Assembly: GCF_026781265.1 (NCBI RefSeq)
Contig: NZ_JAKUVC010000002.1
Coordinates: 496,001-560,000, forward strand
Direction: 5' to 3'
Length of the DNA stretch: 64,000 nucleotides
Origin: Streptococcus sanguinis
GTDB taxonomy: Bacteria; Bacillota; Bacilli; Lactobacillales; Streptococcaceae
Of this stretch, positions 35,307 to 47,112 are shown one piece after another; position 1 is the stretch's first letter, and each line of letters opens with the position of its first letter. The notes under the pieces were generated by a model. The model worked only from the letters and a program-made list of their open reading frames with translations. It made no database searches and had not been told where the DNA came from. Position numbers and translations under genes: made by a program.

Positions 35307-35678
35307 TCAAGTAACAAACATGGTAAATGTTGCCTTGCAGACATTTTCTTTATCTTGATTCGTAATAGTAATATCTACAACTCGTGTTTTACGCCCTGGG
35401 TGAACACAGTTTCCTGAAATGATTAATTTATCACCCAGATGTCCCGCTCGCATATAGTTGATAGAAGACTGAAGCGTCACCCCATCTAAATCTTGAGAAA
35501 TCAAGACTAAACCAGAAATCTGATCACAGAGAGTAAACAGATAACCTCCGTGAGCATTACCATAATAGTTCAAAGAAGACTGAACGACTTCTGTCGTGAC
35601 AATAACCTGACCGTCCTTCATCTTTTCAATCTCATAGTTTTCAAATGCTGAAATCGCATCAAAGTGAAAGTCTTTCAT
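35307..35678 (-). CDS. PaaI-family hotdog thioesterase
   Basis: 123 residues, a single hotdog domain. The active-site motif NYYGNAHGGYLFTLCDQISG (about 37-56) matches the PaaI group, where N, H-G-G and D/E orient the acyl-CoA. The C-terminal strand pair ends VCKATFTMFV. It hydrolyses an acyl-CoA thioester; the substrate is not readable from sequence. GGAGAAAT precedes the ATG. It lies alone next to the IS element. Confidence 0.85.
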   Translation of the reverse strand: MKDFHFDAISAFENYEIEKMKDGQVIVTTEVVQSSLNYYGNAHGGYLFTLCDQISGLVLISQDLDGVTLQSSINYMRAGHLGDKLIISGNCVHPGRKTRVVDITITNQDKENVCKATFTMFVT

Positions 35679-35775
35679 TTATTTCTCCTCACAATCTGTG
35701 TCTTATCATACTACTTTTTATCGATTCGGGCAAGGAAAATTCCCAATAGGTCTATCAAAACAACTTCTTGGTAAA

Positions 35776-36366
35776 CTACGGTTCTTGACGCTCCCTCTCC
35801 TTAATAAAACCTTTTAACTCCTCTAATCGTTTGCTTGTTAGGGGTTGATCAAGAAAAGCATCTAAGTTAACATCTTTCTCTTTATAAAACTTATTCATAG
35901 GGACATTATCATACCGTTTTACCTTTGATGATGTAAGCTGCCCTTCTACATAAGTTGTAATCTCTATATTACTATCACCAAAAAAAGCTCCATAATAGTC
36001 TTCTCGAACCACTACCGTCTGTCCTTTCTCCTCTAGATAGGCATAATGGCTTACTGGAACATAAACTGTAAAAAGATAGCCAATTATAGGAGAAACTGCC
36101 AATAGCAACAAACCTAAAGCAAGGGAAGGATAAAGAACCCATTTGTATCTTTTAATCAATAAATAGAAAGCGAGGAATAAAAAGAGAAAAGCAACCCACG
36201 GACTCAACTGAGGTCGCCACAATATACTGGTGACCAAAAAGAATACAAGGACCGCCAAAAGTACCAGACGCCACGACTTCAACCAATAAGATATAAGCAA
36301 TCCAACAGCTAAGAGCATAAGAGCTGGCCATTCTCTACTTAGAATATATAGAAAAAAATAAAACAT
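35776..36366 (-). CDS. Hypothetical membrane protein (196 aa)
   Basis: Four or so hydrophobic segments (about 3-25, 30-48, 56-70, 76-105) fill the N-terminal half. A soluble C-terminal part of about 90 residues follows (VSHYAYLEEKGQTVVVRED, SNIEITTYVEGQLTSSKVKR, ending in a Lys/Glu-rich helix KRLEELKGFIKERERQEP). I do not recognise a family. A GGGAG site precedes the ATG. It shares the inter-terminator space with enolase but is followed by no clear terminator of its own. Confidence 0.7.
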   Translation of the reverse strand: MFYFFLYILSREWPALMLLAVGLLISYWLKSWRLVLLAVLVFFLVTSILWRPQLSPWVAFLFLFLAFYLLIKRYKWVLYPSLALGLLLLAVSPIIGYLFTVYVPVSHYAYLEEKGQTVVVREDYYGAFFGDSNIEITTYVEGQLTSSKVKRYDNVPMNKFYKEKDVNLDAFLDQPLTSKRLEELKGFIKERERQEP

Positions 36367-36389
36367 CTCCCGAATCTCCCTTTACTTTA

Positions 36390-36426
36390 TTGAAAAATCC
36401 CTCAAGTCAAGCTTGAGGGATTTTTA
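36390..36426 (-). terminator. Enolase terminator
   Basis: Perfect 10-bp stem ATCCCTCAAG/CTTGAGGGAT (36397-36406 with 36412-36421), flanked by A and T runs on both sides. It lies about 20 nt after the eno stop. Confidence 0.95.
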
Positions 36427-36446
36427 CTTCATTCAATCTGAATGAA

Positions 36447-37754
<1,308 letters not shown>

Positions 37755-37787
37755 TTACTCTCCTTATTATTTAAAATTATTTACTAG

Positions 37788-37822
37788 TCTATGATACCTC
37801 AAAAACGCTTTTTTTTCAAGGA
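37788..37822 (-). promoter_or_regulatory. eno promoter
   Basis: On the minus strand -35 TTGAAA (37819-37814) and -10 TATCAT (37796-37791) are separated by exactly 17 bp. An AAGGAGAG ribosome site follows before the ATG at 37751. Confidence 0.8.
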
Positions 37823-37940
37823 AAAATAGAGAATCTAAGCAAATTTGAGAAATTTTGCACAAGAAAACGATTCCAAATTTACTATATAAAAGCTTTTCCA
37901 GCAAATCAGAACAAATATTCAACCTTTTAGAAATTCTCCT

Positions 37941-37960
37941 TTTATGGTACAATTTTATTA
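37941..37960 (+). promoter_or_regulatory. Extended -10 promoter giving a probable leaderless mRNA
   Basis: TGG-TACAAT (hexamer 37948-37953) lies only 6 nt before ATG 37960, so transcription should start at or beside the A of the start codon. There is no ribosome site. Confidence 0.65.
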
Positions 37961-38409
37961 TGACTGATATTAATAAAGTAATCATGGAAAAAGCTCAGGG
38001 CGGAGTCAAGCTCAATCCTGATGAACAGCGTAGATTTTTAGGGACTTTTGAGGAGCGAGTGCTGGCTTCCTGCTCTATTGAGCAAGCCAACGAGACCCTC
38101 ATTCGCAGTCATTTCAAGGAAATGCTCAGCAGCATCATGAAAAACTGCCGACCTGTAATTGTTAAAATTTCTCCGGAAGTCGAGTCAGGCAATCAAATCT
38201 TTTATCTAAAAACTGCTAAGGAGCTGGGCTGCGAGGCAACTATTGTCTCTAGCGATTACCAGTCTTCTCCTTTTGGCCTGATTGTCCATAGCGACCATCT
38301 TGTCCAAGTAGATGACAAGGACATGAGCCAACAGTTTGCTAGTCTCCTTCAGCCAGCAGAAAAACCAGTAAAAGAAAAACGCTCCCTATGGAAAAAATGG
38401 TTTGGCTAG
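37960..38409 (+). CDS. DUF1694 (YueI-like) family protein
   Basis: 149 residues from ATG 37960 (MTDINKVIMEKAQGG). A longer in-frame extension of 35 codons upstream runs through the promoter and is rejected. The domain spans about 10-130 with LNPDEQRRFLGTFEERV, RPVIVKISPE and a C-terminal KRSLWKKWFG tail. It corresponds to the DUF1694/YueI family, of unknown function, with a ribosomal L7Ae-like look. Immediately followed (1 nt) by the broken NTF2-like gene, which was probably co-transcribed. Confidence 0.82.
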   Translation: MTDINKVIMEKAQGGVKLNPDEQRRFLGTFEERVLASCSIEQANETLIRSHFKEMLSSIMKNCRPVIVKISPEVESGNQIFYLKTAKELGCEATIVSSDYQSSPFGLIVHSDHLVQVDDKDMSQQFASLLQPAEKPVKEKRSLWKKWFG

Positions 38410-38410
38410 G

Positions 38411-38749
38411 ATGACAAATTCAGAAAAACTTTTTGCCTTTTTTGAAGCTGAAAACCAGCGTGATTGGCAAACCTATCAGACTTTTCTTTCTGATCATGTT
38501 AGCTGAGAATTAGAGGGTGACACAATCGAAATCATCAAAGGAAAAGCGGACTACCTGACTAAAATTCAACAAGTCTACCATAACAACCCAGTCCAGTTTC
38601 GTTGTACTTATTATCAGCTTAGTCCTGACCAGAATCGAATTGTGACCCTTTTAGAAAATGACTTTGGTGACCTGTCTTGTGACATCTTCTTCTTTAAAAA
38701 GGGTATGATAGTCAAAGAAATTGAATACCTACTAAAAAAAGCGGACTAA
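38411..38749 (+). pseudogene. SnoaL/NTF2-like small protein gene with in-frame stop
   Basis: A 113-codon frame from ATG 38411 (MTNSEKLFAFFEAENQRDW) to TAA 38749 is interrupted once, at codon 32, by TGA (38504-38506) in the context HVS-stop-ELEG. A Trp codon TGG is the likely ancestor. After it the frame continues cleanly (TIEIIKGKADYLTKIQQVYH ... DIFFFKKGMIVKEIEYLLKKAD). The fold resembles a nuclear-transport-factor-2-like or SnoaL domain. It could be a recent nonsense mutation, a sequencing error or readthrough. Confidence 0.7.
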
Positions 38750-38762
38750 TCGCTTTTTTTCA
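38733..38762. terminator. Bidirectional terminator between the broken NTF2-like gene and glxK
   Basis: AAAAAAAGCG and CGCTTTTTTT flank a short loop. Overlapping convergent gene ends share it. Confidence 0.6.
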
Positions 38763-39864
38763 TTTTTAGTAGATTGCCAATATTTCTTGCCGTGCGAATC
38801 AGATTTTGCTCCGCTTGCTCTAGAATCCTATCCAAGCTATCCGCTCGCGCAATAATCGGAAAAGCTGCCTGGATATTCTCAACTGGGAAATCCGGTAAAT
38901 CATCAGCCAGGCTACCACAAATCGCCAGTACAGGGATGCCTTCTGGTGTTCGTCTTGCGACCCCGATCGGTGCCTTGCCCGCCAAGGACTGACAATCCAT
39001 CCGCCCTTCGCCAACTACGACCAAGTCCGCTTTTTTAACTCTTTCATCAAAATCCAGTAAGTCTAAACAGGTTTCGATACCCGAAACAATTTTTCCTCCG
39101 GCAAAAGCAACCAGTCCTGCTGCCATTCCGCCTCCGGCTCCGGCTCCCTCCATATCAATCACCTGAGGATCAACCAACTGATAGAAATCAGCCATAGCTT
39201 GGTCTACTTGAGAAAAGAGTAGGGGAGCTAGACCTTTCTGACCTCCGAAAACAGTTGTCGCACCTCGCTCTCCGCAGAGAGGATTGTCAACGTCAGTCAA
39301 AATCTCAATCTCAACTTCTTTCAAGAAATCAGGAACCTGCTCAGCTGATATTCGGGCAACCTTTCCCAAAGACGAGCCAATGGGGCGTAGTCTATGATTG
39401 TCCGCATCGAAAAATTCATAGCCTAGGCCTGCTGCCAGTCCAATTCCACCGTCATTGCAGGCTGAACCTCCAACCCCAACTAAAATCTTTCTGACACCAT
39501 CTTCAGTCAGGTGCAAAATCAATTCTCCCAATCCTTTGGTCTCTATGGCCAAGGGATTTCGTTTTTCCTGAGGAATAGAAGCGAGTCCGACCAAATCAGC
39601 CATCTCAAAAAGCGCTTGCTGACCATTTCTGGCGTAGGGCATTTTTACCGGCTGGCCAAAGGGTCCGGTTACGGTGTGGTAAAATTCAGACCAGCCCAAG
39701 GCTGATGTCAGCGCAGCCATTGTCCCCTCGCCCCCATCACCGACCGGAACCAAGTCAAAGCTGGCATCTGGCAAGGCCTGAGAAAAGCCCGTCTGCAGAG
39801 CTAGAGCAACCTGAGCAGCTGACAAACTTTCCTTGAAAGAATCCGGTGCAATTAGAATATGCAT
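38746..39864 (-). CDS. glxK: Glycerate kinase
   Basis: 372 residues of the GlxK/GarK family. It phosphorylates D-glycerate with ATP to a phosphoglycerate that enters glycolysis. Seen: N-terminal IAPDSFKESLSAAQVA, PVGDGGEGTM, GVGGSACNDGGIGLAAGLG, GAGAGGGMAAGL and VVGEGRMDCQSLAGKAP. The first three are glycine-rich loops diagnostic for the family. It lies 9 nt after serB on the same strand, so the two form an operon joining serine and glycerate metabolism. Its 3' end overlaps the convergent pseudogene by 4 nt. Confidence 0.93.
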   Translation of the reverse strand: MHILIAPDSFKESLSAAQVALALQTGFSQALPDASFDLVPVGDGGEGTMAALTSALGWSEFYHTVTGPFGQPVKMPYARNGQQALFEMADLVGLASIPQEKRNPLAIETKGLGELILHLTEDGVRKILVGVGGSACNDGGIGLAAGLGYEFFDADNHRLRPIGSSLGKVARISAEQVPDFLKEVEIEILTDVDNPLCGERGATTVFGGQKGLAPLLFSQVDQAMADFYQLVDPQVIDMEGAGAGGGMAAGLVAFAGGKIVSGIETCLDLLDFDERVKKADLVVVGEGRMDCQSLAGKAPIGVARRTPEGIPVLAICGSLADDLPDFPVENIQAAFPIIARADSLDRILEQAEQNLIRTARNIGNLLKMKKSD

Positions 39865-39873
39865 GCTTCTCTC

Positions 39874-40521
39874 CTACTCTTTTCTATTGTCTAAAATATC
39901 AATGACCCGATAGAGATTGCATTCTTGAATCTGATAAGGAGCCTGCTCTCGCACGATTGGCTTGGCCATAAAGGAAATTCCTATCCCTGCCGCTTGAATC
40001 ATAGGCAGATCATTGGCGCCATCTCCCATAGCAATTGTTTGATTTAATTCCAACTTGTTTTCAGCCGCCCATGCTTTTAGCATGGTAAGCTTCGTGTCCT
40101 TAGTGACAATCTCTCCTAAGACTTGGCCTGTCAAAAGGCCCTGCTGGATTTCCAAACGATTTGCCTTGACGTAGTCAATTCCAAGCTGCTCAGCCAGTCT
40201 GTCCACCGTCTCATGAAAACCACCTGACACCAAGCCCACTTTATAACCACGTTTATGCAGCTCTTTGACCAGTTCCTCGGCTCCTTGCGTGAAGTGGATC
40301 CTTTCTGCAATTCGAGCAAAAATATCCTCTGGCAGTCCTTTTAAAAGAGCGAGACGCTCACGTAAGGCAGCTTCAAAGTCCAACTCTCCTCGCATGGCAC
40401 GCTCTGTAATAGCCGCAACCTGAGCTCCTACACCCGCTTCCTCACCTAGCAGGTCAATCCCCTCTTCCATGATTAAGGTACTGTCTACATCCATGACTAA
40501 TAAGCCTTTGACTGTTTTCAT
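39874..40521 (-). CDS. serB: Phosphoserine phosphatase
   Basis: 215 residues, HAD superfamily. Motif I MDVDSTLI (nucleophile Asp about 10), motif II SGGFHE near 100, the motif III lysine in VTKDTKLTML and motif IV MGDGANDLPMI near 168. SerB releases serine from O-phosphoserine, the last step of serine synthesis. The cap region LKGLPEDIFARIAERIHFTQG matches the family. GAGGTC precedes the ATG. No serA/serC lie in this window. Confidence 0.92.
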   Translation of the reverse strand: MKTVKGLLVMDVDSTLIMEEGIDLLGEEAGVGAQVAAITERAMRGELDFEAALRERLALLKGLPEDIFARIAERIHFTQGAEELVKELHKRGYKVGLVSGGFHETVDRLAEQLGIDYVKANRLEIQQGLLTGQVLGEIVTKDTKLTMLKAWAAENKLELNQTIAMGDGANDLPMIQAAGIGISFMAKPIVREQAPYQIQECNLYRVIDILDNRKE

Positions 40522-40640
40522 TGTCTGACCTCATTCTTTCTATTTTTTTGTATTATACAGGAAATTCTATTTCAAAACAAGCTGGGAAAAATTGAAGTCT
40601 CAGAATCCTTGTAACTGACTGTTATCTAGCGTTCGCTTTG

Positions 40641-40669
40641 CAAAAGAAAAAAAGCTCCCGAAGGAACTT
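40641..40669 (-). terminator. ezrA terminator
   Basis: Stem AGTTCC/GGAGCT closed by a stable TTCG tetraloop (40653-40668), then a run of T on the minus strand. It starts 4 nt after the ezrA stop codon. Confidence 0.88.
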
Positions 40670-40672
40670 CTT

Positions 40673-42397
40673 TTAAAAACGAATATTCTCGCGTGTTTTT
40701 TCGTAGGATGTCACAAAACGCTCGGTCACGCCTGGCTCGACAAGATCTAAAGCTTTTGAAATGATTTCCAAGGATTGAGCATAGTCGTAGTCATGTTCAA
40801 AGACATACAAGGACTTATTGAAAGCTGCTTGTACATTATCATCAAAGGAACGATAGCGGTTTGAATACTGCAGCAGCTGCTCAGTCAAGGTAGCATTTTG
40901 GACGATACGATAGGTTTCTTCTTCCAATTGCTCCATATCATTTCCTAGAATTTCCAGCCAACGGTTAACCGATTCGATATTGACTCGTGTAGCTTCCAAT
41001 TCCTTAACCAACTCTTCAATATTGTTGCTGGTTGAGAAGAAAATTTCTAAGAAAGAGTCTGGAATACCTGGCAAATTGCGTTTTTCCATATATCTCTTAA
41101 TGGTATGCAATTTGTTCGCATAGATATTGACTTTCTGGCGAGCGTTGGCATCATCTTTTTCAATCTCTGCCAGTGCTTCACCAAGAGAAATCTGCTCATC
41201 TTCGATTTCTTTCAAACGCTCTTGGATAGCTTCCAACTCTTCCTGAACTACAGAATAAGCTTGCTTGGTTTCAGAAGAATCTTCTACCGCGCTAAGCACC
41301 ACATCTTCCTGGGCTGAGAGCTCAGCCTGCAACTCTTTGACATGAGAAGTCTCCATATCAGAGAGAAGGAAAGTTTGAGATAAACGTTCTATCTCTTTTT
41401 GGAGTTGCTGGTTGTTTTCCTTTGTATGAGCCAGATAGCTAGGCAAGTTTTTAATCAACTTCTCCACTACTTTGTGGGCTTCAATTTCCCGCGTAAAAAT
41501 TTCATAGAGAGCGTTAATCTCTTCTTGCGCCTGCTCATTTTCATACTCAGCATTATCCAGCTCTAGGGCTGAAATGTTAGCTTCGTTGCGTTTGAGACTT
41601 GCATGGAGCTGCTGGAAGCGAGACTCTATATCTGTTTCGATAAAGTGATAACCAGATTCCAAGAGCTTACGGTGACCAGATTCTAAGTCTTCCAACTGAT
41701 CTGGCAATTTAACAGTCAAGTCTTCGACAATGGCAGGAACTTTCTCAACGATATGTGTCAGAGCAAGAATATGATCCTCTGCCTTATCCAAGATTTCAGC
41801 TGCTTCAACCGGGTCACCCGAAGAATTAAGGGTCACAAACTGAGAAAACTCTGACTGGATATTTTCCAGCTGTTTTTCAATCTCAGCTAGGGCTTGCCCA
41901 TACGAGTCTGCATTCTCCGCAACCTGGGTTTGCAGTTTTTCAAACAAATCCAAGGCATGAAGAACACGACCGCTGTTCTTAGACTCTTGCTCTTTAAGAT
42001 CTTCCAAGGCTGCACGAATCATCTTGATATCTTCGTCAATCAAATCAATCTGACTCTCAATATTGCCGATGGCATGCTTGGCTTTTATGAAACGGAAAGA
42101 ATTATTGTAACCTTCTGCTTCAAATAGATTATTTTCGATATCAGCAAATGAATTTAAGGACAAGTCTACCCATTTTTGATTCCATTCACGGAAGGCTACC
42201 TGACTCTGCCCAATCAAATGCATATTTTTTACTTCTTCAACTTCATCATTTACCGGGAGATTATAGAGTGCTTCTTTTCTCTCCTCCAAATTTTGAAGTA
42301 AAGCTTCATTTCTCTTTCTCATCAGAACTGCAGTACCATAGCCGACAACCAAAAGCAGAGCTACCACAGCAACGAGAATAACTAGTCCAATAGACAT
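40673..42397 (-). CDS. ezrA: Septation ring formation regulator EzrA
   Basis: 574 residues from ATG 42397 (MSIGLVILVAVV, AAGGAG 6 nt upstream). The in-frame start 33 nt further upstream lacks a ribosome site. A single N-terminal TM (about 3-24) faces the cytoplasm with a long set of spectrin-like triple-helix repeats, visible as Glu/Gln/Leu-rich coiled coil from about 80 to 540. EzrA links the membrane to FtsZ, restrains extra Z-rings and recruits cell-wall enzymes; it is essential in pneumococcus. It follows gyrB in the same order as in S. pneumoniae but has its own extended -10 promoter. Confidence 0.95.
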   Translation of the reverse strand: MSIGLVILVAVVALLLVVGYGTAVLMRKRNEALLQNLEERKEALYNLPVNDEVEEVKNMHLIGQSQVAFREWNQKWVDLSLNSFADIENNLFEAEGYNNSFRFIKAKHAIGNIESQIDLIDEDIKMIRAALEDLKEQESKNSGRVLHALDLFEKLQTQVAENADSYGQALAEIEKQLENIQSEFSQFVTLNSSGDPVEAAEILDKAEDHILALTHIVEKVPAIVEDLTVKLPDQLEDLESGHRKLLESGYHFIETDIESRFQQLHASLKRNEANISALELDNAEYENEQAQEEINALYEIFTREIEAHKVVEKLIKNLPSYLAHTKENNQQLQKEIERLSQTFLLSDMETSHVKELQAELSAQEDVVLSAVEDSSETKQAYSVVQEELEAIQERLKEIEDEQISLGEALAEIEKDDANARQKVNIYANKLHTIKRYMEKRNLPGIPDSFLEIFFSTSNNIEELVKELEATRVNIESVNRWLEILGNDMEQLEEETYRIVQNATLTEQLLQYSNRYRSFDDNVQAAFNKSLYVFEHDYDYAQSLEIISKALDLVEPGVTERFVTSYEKTRENIRF

Positions 42398-42431
42398 ATA
42401 GAACTCCTTCACATTGTTACTATAAAGCAAA

Positions 42432-42450
42432 CATAATGATTATATCATAT
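42432..42450 (-). promoter_or_regulatory. ezrA promoter
   Basis: Extended -10 TGA-TATAAT on the minus strand with the hexamer at 42444-42439, 41 nt before the ATG. The -35 is weak. Confidence 0.55.
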
Positions 42451-42483
42451 TTTTGCCCATAATGGTTGATTTTTCAGATTTTT

Positions 42484-44445
<1,962 letters not shown>

Positions 44446-45012
44446 CTAATCAATATCTATAAATTCTTCAAGATGCTGCATATTATCAAAGAGATAGGTA
44501 TCAAAGCCAGCTGCCTGCCCTGCTTCAATATCCAGCGGACGGTCACCAATGACCAAGCCAGAGACAATCTGATACTTGTCTTTTAGATAGAGCATGGAAT
44601 CTGGTGAGGGTTTCTTTGGAAAGCCATTCGCCGATGTCACCACTTCTGTAAATGCTGATGCAACGGCAGTCTTTTCCAAGATTTCCAGCACTTGGTTGTC
44701 CCGGTGGGAGACCAGAAAGTTCCGACCACCCTTGGCCACAATCCGCCTAAGCAAGTCTGCTGCGCCGTCAAATAAGACAGGATGAGTCAACTCTTCTGCT
44801 TCATTGCCCTTATAAAACTTTAAAAAGTCTTTTTCTTGGGGAGCAAACTTCTGGACAGCATAGTCCGTAGACACCTTGAGGGCCTTATAAACTTCATCGT
44901 GACCAGCTTGCAGACCGTATTCTTTCAAAGTCTGAACAAAAGCTGCAGTCGAAGTTTCATAATTATCCAAGAGTGTTCCACCTAAATCCCAGATGTAATC
45001 TTGATAATTCAT
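44446..45012 (-). CDS. HAD-IA family hydrolase
   Basis: About 188 residues from ATG 45012 (MNYQDYIWDLGGTLLDNYE). An in-frame ATG 9 nt upstream overlaps the -10 box and cannot be the start of this transcript. Motif I WDLGGTLLD, motif II FLVSHRD (about 100), motif III Lys in PKKPSPDSM and motif IV VIGDRPLDIEAG. The class is phosphoglycolate-phosphatase-like; substrate unknown. It leads the gyrB operon, an order also seen in pneumococcus. Probably translated from a leaderless mRNA. Confidence 0.88.
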   Translation of the reverse strand: MNYQDYIWDLGGTLLDNYETSTAAFVQTLKEYGLQAGHDEVYKALKVSTDYAVQKFAPQEKDFLKFYKGNEAEELTHPVLFDGAADLLRRIVAKGGRNFLVSHRDNQVLEILEKTAVASAFTEVVTSANGFPKKPSPDSMLYLKDKYQIVSGLVIGDRPLDIEAGQAAGFDTYLFDNMQHLEEFIDID

Positions 45013-45030
45013 ACCTTTCATTATACCATA
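45013..45030 (-). promoter_or_regulatory. Promoter of the HAD-gyrB operon, leaderless type
   Basis: TGG-TATAAT on the minus strand (hexamer 45025-45020), 7 nt before ATG 45012. Any ribosome site (GAAAGG) between them would lie at or before the transcription start. Confidence 0.65.
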
Positions 45031-45206
45031 ATTTTCATGAAAAAGGGGCTAATATTTGCCCGAATCCAGCACTTTTCCGACTTTTTCAAGCCTTTTTCTA
45101 AACAAAATATCTCAAAGAATCTAAAATTTAAAAATGGATGCTGGTTTCGTCCTTTTCAACATCTCTAAACCCGTTCCATATAGAGGATTGCAAAGGTAAA
45201 TTAGAC

Positions 45207-45241
45207 TTCAAAAAAGCTGGGAAACATTATGAAACCCAGCA
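45207..45241 (-). terminator. Terminator of the DJ-1 family gene
   Basis: Stem GCTGGG/CCCAGC around a TTTCATAATGTTT loop, followed on the minus strand by a T-run, 7 nt after the stop at 45247. Confidence 0.88.
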
Positions 45242-45246
45242 TATTT

Positions 45247-45795
45247 TTAATTCCCAAATACATCTGTGTAAAGCATGGCATCAGCCAACTGGTCAGCGTC
45301 TCCTCCCAGCTGACGAACCAGCTCATAGGCGAAAGCCAAGGCAGTCGATGGACCACGGCTAGTAATCAGCTTCCCATCAACAAGAACTGTTTCTTTACGG
45401 TAAGTTCCATTTTTAATATTGTCTTGCGCACCGTCATAGCAAGTGAAATACTTACCAGTCAAGATACCTGCGTGGTCAAGAGCAATGGGAGCGGCACAAA
45501 TGGCAGCAATGAACTTGTCCTCTTGCTGAAAATCCTGCAAAAGCTTCATCAGGCGGTCATCATCACGGAGATTAGCCGCCCCTGGCATCCCTCCTGGCAA
45601 GATGACCATATCGTAGTCATCTAGTCGGCCTTTCCAGACCTGATCCGCTTGAACAGTGATGGCATGAGACCCAGTTACTGCTTCATCAAAACCAATAATA
45701 TCACAGACAAGACCTGCACGGTGCAAGACATCCACAACTGTCAGGGCCTCGATTTCTTCAAAGCCGGGAGCTAAGAGTAAAGCTGCTTTTTTCAT
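45247..45795 (-). CDS. DJ-1/PfpI family protein (YajL/ThiJ type)
   Basis: 182 residues from ATG 45795 (MKKAALLLAPGFEEIEAL) with AAAGGAT upstream. The longer in-frame start lacks a site. The conserved Glu in GFEEIEA and the nucleophile-elbow Cys in AAICAAPIALDHAGIL (about 105), with HDN-like RGPSTALAFAYELV downstream, define the DJ-1 superfamily. Members act as glyoxalase III/deglycase-like or redox chaperone proteins. It was called ThiJ historically, but thiamine synthesis is not its role. It lies between rodA and the HAD-gyrB operon. Confidence 0.9.
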   Translation of the reverse strand: MKKAALLLAPGFEEIEALTVVDVLHRAGLVCDIIGFDEAVTGSHAITVQADQVWKGRLDDYDMVILPGGMPGAANLRDDDRLMKLLQDFQQEDKFIAAICAAPIALDHAGILTGKYFTCYDGAQDNIKNGTYRKETVLVDGKLITSRGPSTALAFAYELVRQLGGDADQLADAMLYTDVFGN

Positions 45796-45867
45796 GAAAA
45801 TATCCTTTCTGATATGAGCCAATCACAAAAACACATCTGATTTGTGAGTCAAAAACTTACTTTATCT

Positions 45868-47100
45868 TTATTTTAATTTCTTCAGTACGACTTTTTTTCG
45901 GACAGCTGGAATTCGCTCCTTCTTTTCATCCGTCAGGCTGTTCTGATAGGAGACGGACAGCAGGAGACCGACACCAATAAGATTACTGATGATGGAAGAA
46001 CCACCCTGTGAAATAAAGGGCAGCGGAATCCCTGTCAGAGGCAGAATCCCTGTCACCGCTCCAATATTTTCAAAGATATGGAAGAGCAGCATCATGATAA
46101 AGCCAGTTGAGATATAGGTATAAAACTGGTTGTTGGATTTAATCGTAATCTTGAGCATGCGGTAAATCATCAGTAAATAGAGCATGATAACCAAGGTCGA
46201 GCCCAAAAAGCCAAAATCTTCTGCAATGACGGTGAAAATCATATCGCTTTCCCGAACAGGAACCAAGAGATTAGAAACATTAAAGCCTTGACCAGTCAGA
46301 CCACCGCTTCCGACAGCGATTTGTCCCTGTGCTTGCTGGAAGGTGGTCGTCTGAGCGTAGTCAAAAGGATGAAGCCAAGCCAAAATCCGATTGATCTGGT
46401 AGGTTGGCATGCCTAGATTATGCAGAAAGGCACGACCGCCATCGGAAATAAAGATAAAGAGAAATCCTCCCAACAGCAAGACTCCTGTCAGAAAAACTGG
46501 CAGGATAATCTTCCAAGAGACACCTGACAGAAGAACGATGCCGCCGCATATAGCAACAAAAACCAGAGCTGTTCCCAAATCACTCTGAAGAGTTAACAGA
46601 ACCAGAACAGGCACAGTGTAGAGCCCAAGCTTCAGAATCAGAAAAAAGTCTAAAGCCAGGGTTCGCTCATTCTGCTTGTGTTGCTGGAGGAAATGGACCA
46701 CCAGCCGCGAAAGCATGAGAATGTATGAAATCTTCATAAACTCCGAGGGCTGAAAGAGGGTCACACCACGAATAGCAATCCAGTTTTTGGCACCAGTGGA
46801 GGCTACCAGAGATTCACTGTAAAAAATCAGAGGCAAGACCATGAGGCCAATACCAAAAACATAGAGATAAGGGGTAATTTCCCAGAGAAACTTGGTGTTA
46901 AAGAACATGAGGATAAAACTTAGCAGGAAGCCCACCGCAATCCAGGCGATTTGCTGACCAACCATGGGCCAGGCATTGTCAGGATAATCATGACTAACAG
47001 CAATGTAAATAGCCACAACACCGATTGAGAGCAGCATCAAAACGGGCAAAATTAAACTATAATCAATCCGAGACTCAAACGTCCGTCTTTGATAGGGCAT
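45868..47100 (-). CDS. rodA: SEDS-family peptidoglycan glycosyltransferase RodA
   Basis: 410 residues with ten TM helices. SEDS hallmarks are GAKNWI near 104, FQPSEFMKISYIL (about 115-127), LQSDLGTALVF with the catalytic Asp, a large extracellular loop (about 225-285, including QINRILAWLHP and QGQIAVGSGGLTGQGF), and GIPLPFISQGGSS near 368. It polymerises lipid II at the elongation or peripheral septum with a class B PBP partner. Assignment to RodA rather than FtsW rests on its neighbourhood with gyrB/ezrA, as in pneumococcus, and the short C-tail. GGAGG precedes the ATG. Confidence 0.88.
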   Translation of the reverse strand: MPYQRRTFESRIDYSLILPVLMLLSIGVVAIYIAVSHDYPDNAWPMVGQQIAWIAVGFLLSFILMFFNTKFLWEITPYLYVFGIGLMVLPLIFYSESLVASTGAKNWIAIRGVTLFQPSEFMKISYILMLSRLVVHFLQQHKQNERTLALDFFLILKLGLYTVPVLVLLTLQSDLGTALVFVAICGGIVLLSGVSWKIILPVFLTGVLLLGGFLFIFISDGGRAFLHNLGMPTYQINRILAWLHPFDYAQTTTFQQAQGQIAVGSGGLTGQGFNVSNLLVPVRESDMIFTVIAEDFGFLGSTLVIMLYLLMIYRMLKITIKSNNQFYTYISTGFIMMLLFHIFENIGAVTGILPLTGIPLPFISQGGSSIISNLIGVGLLLSVSYQNSLTDEKKERIPAVRKKVVLKKLK

Positions 47101-47112
47101 AGTCCCTCCTTT

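Noticed and set aside
34430-35417. Plus-strand ORFs of 98 and 140 codons in and beside the IS element
   Set aside because: They are antisense to tnpA and the thioesterase gene or run through hairpin ends; no family resemblance.
37797-37820. Possible catabolite-responsive (cre) element at the eno promoter
   Set aside because: AAAAACGCTTTTTT only partly fits the consensus; the flanking TG/CA ends are missing.
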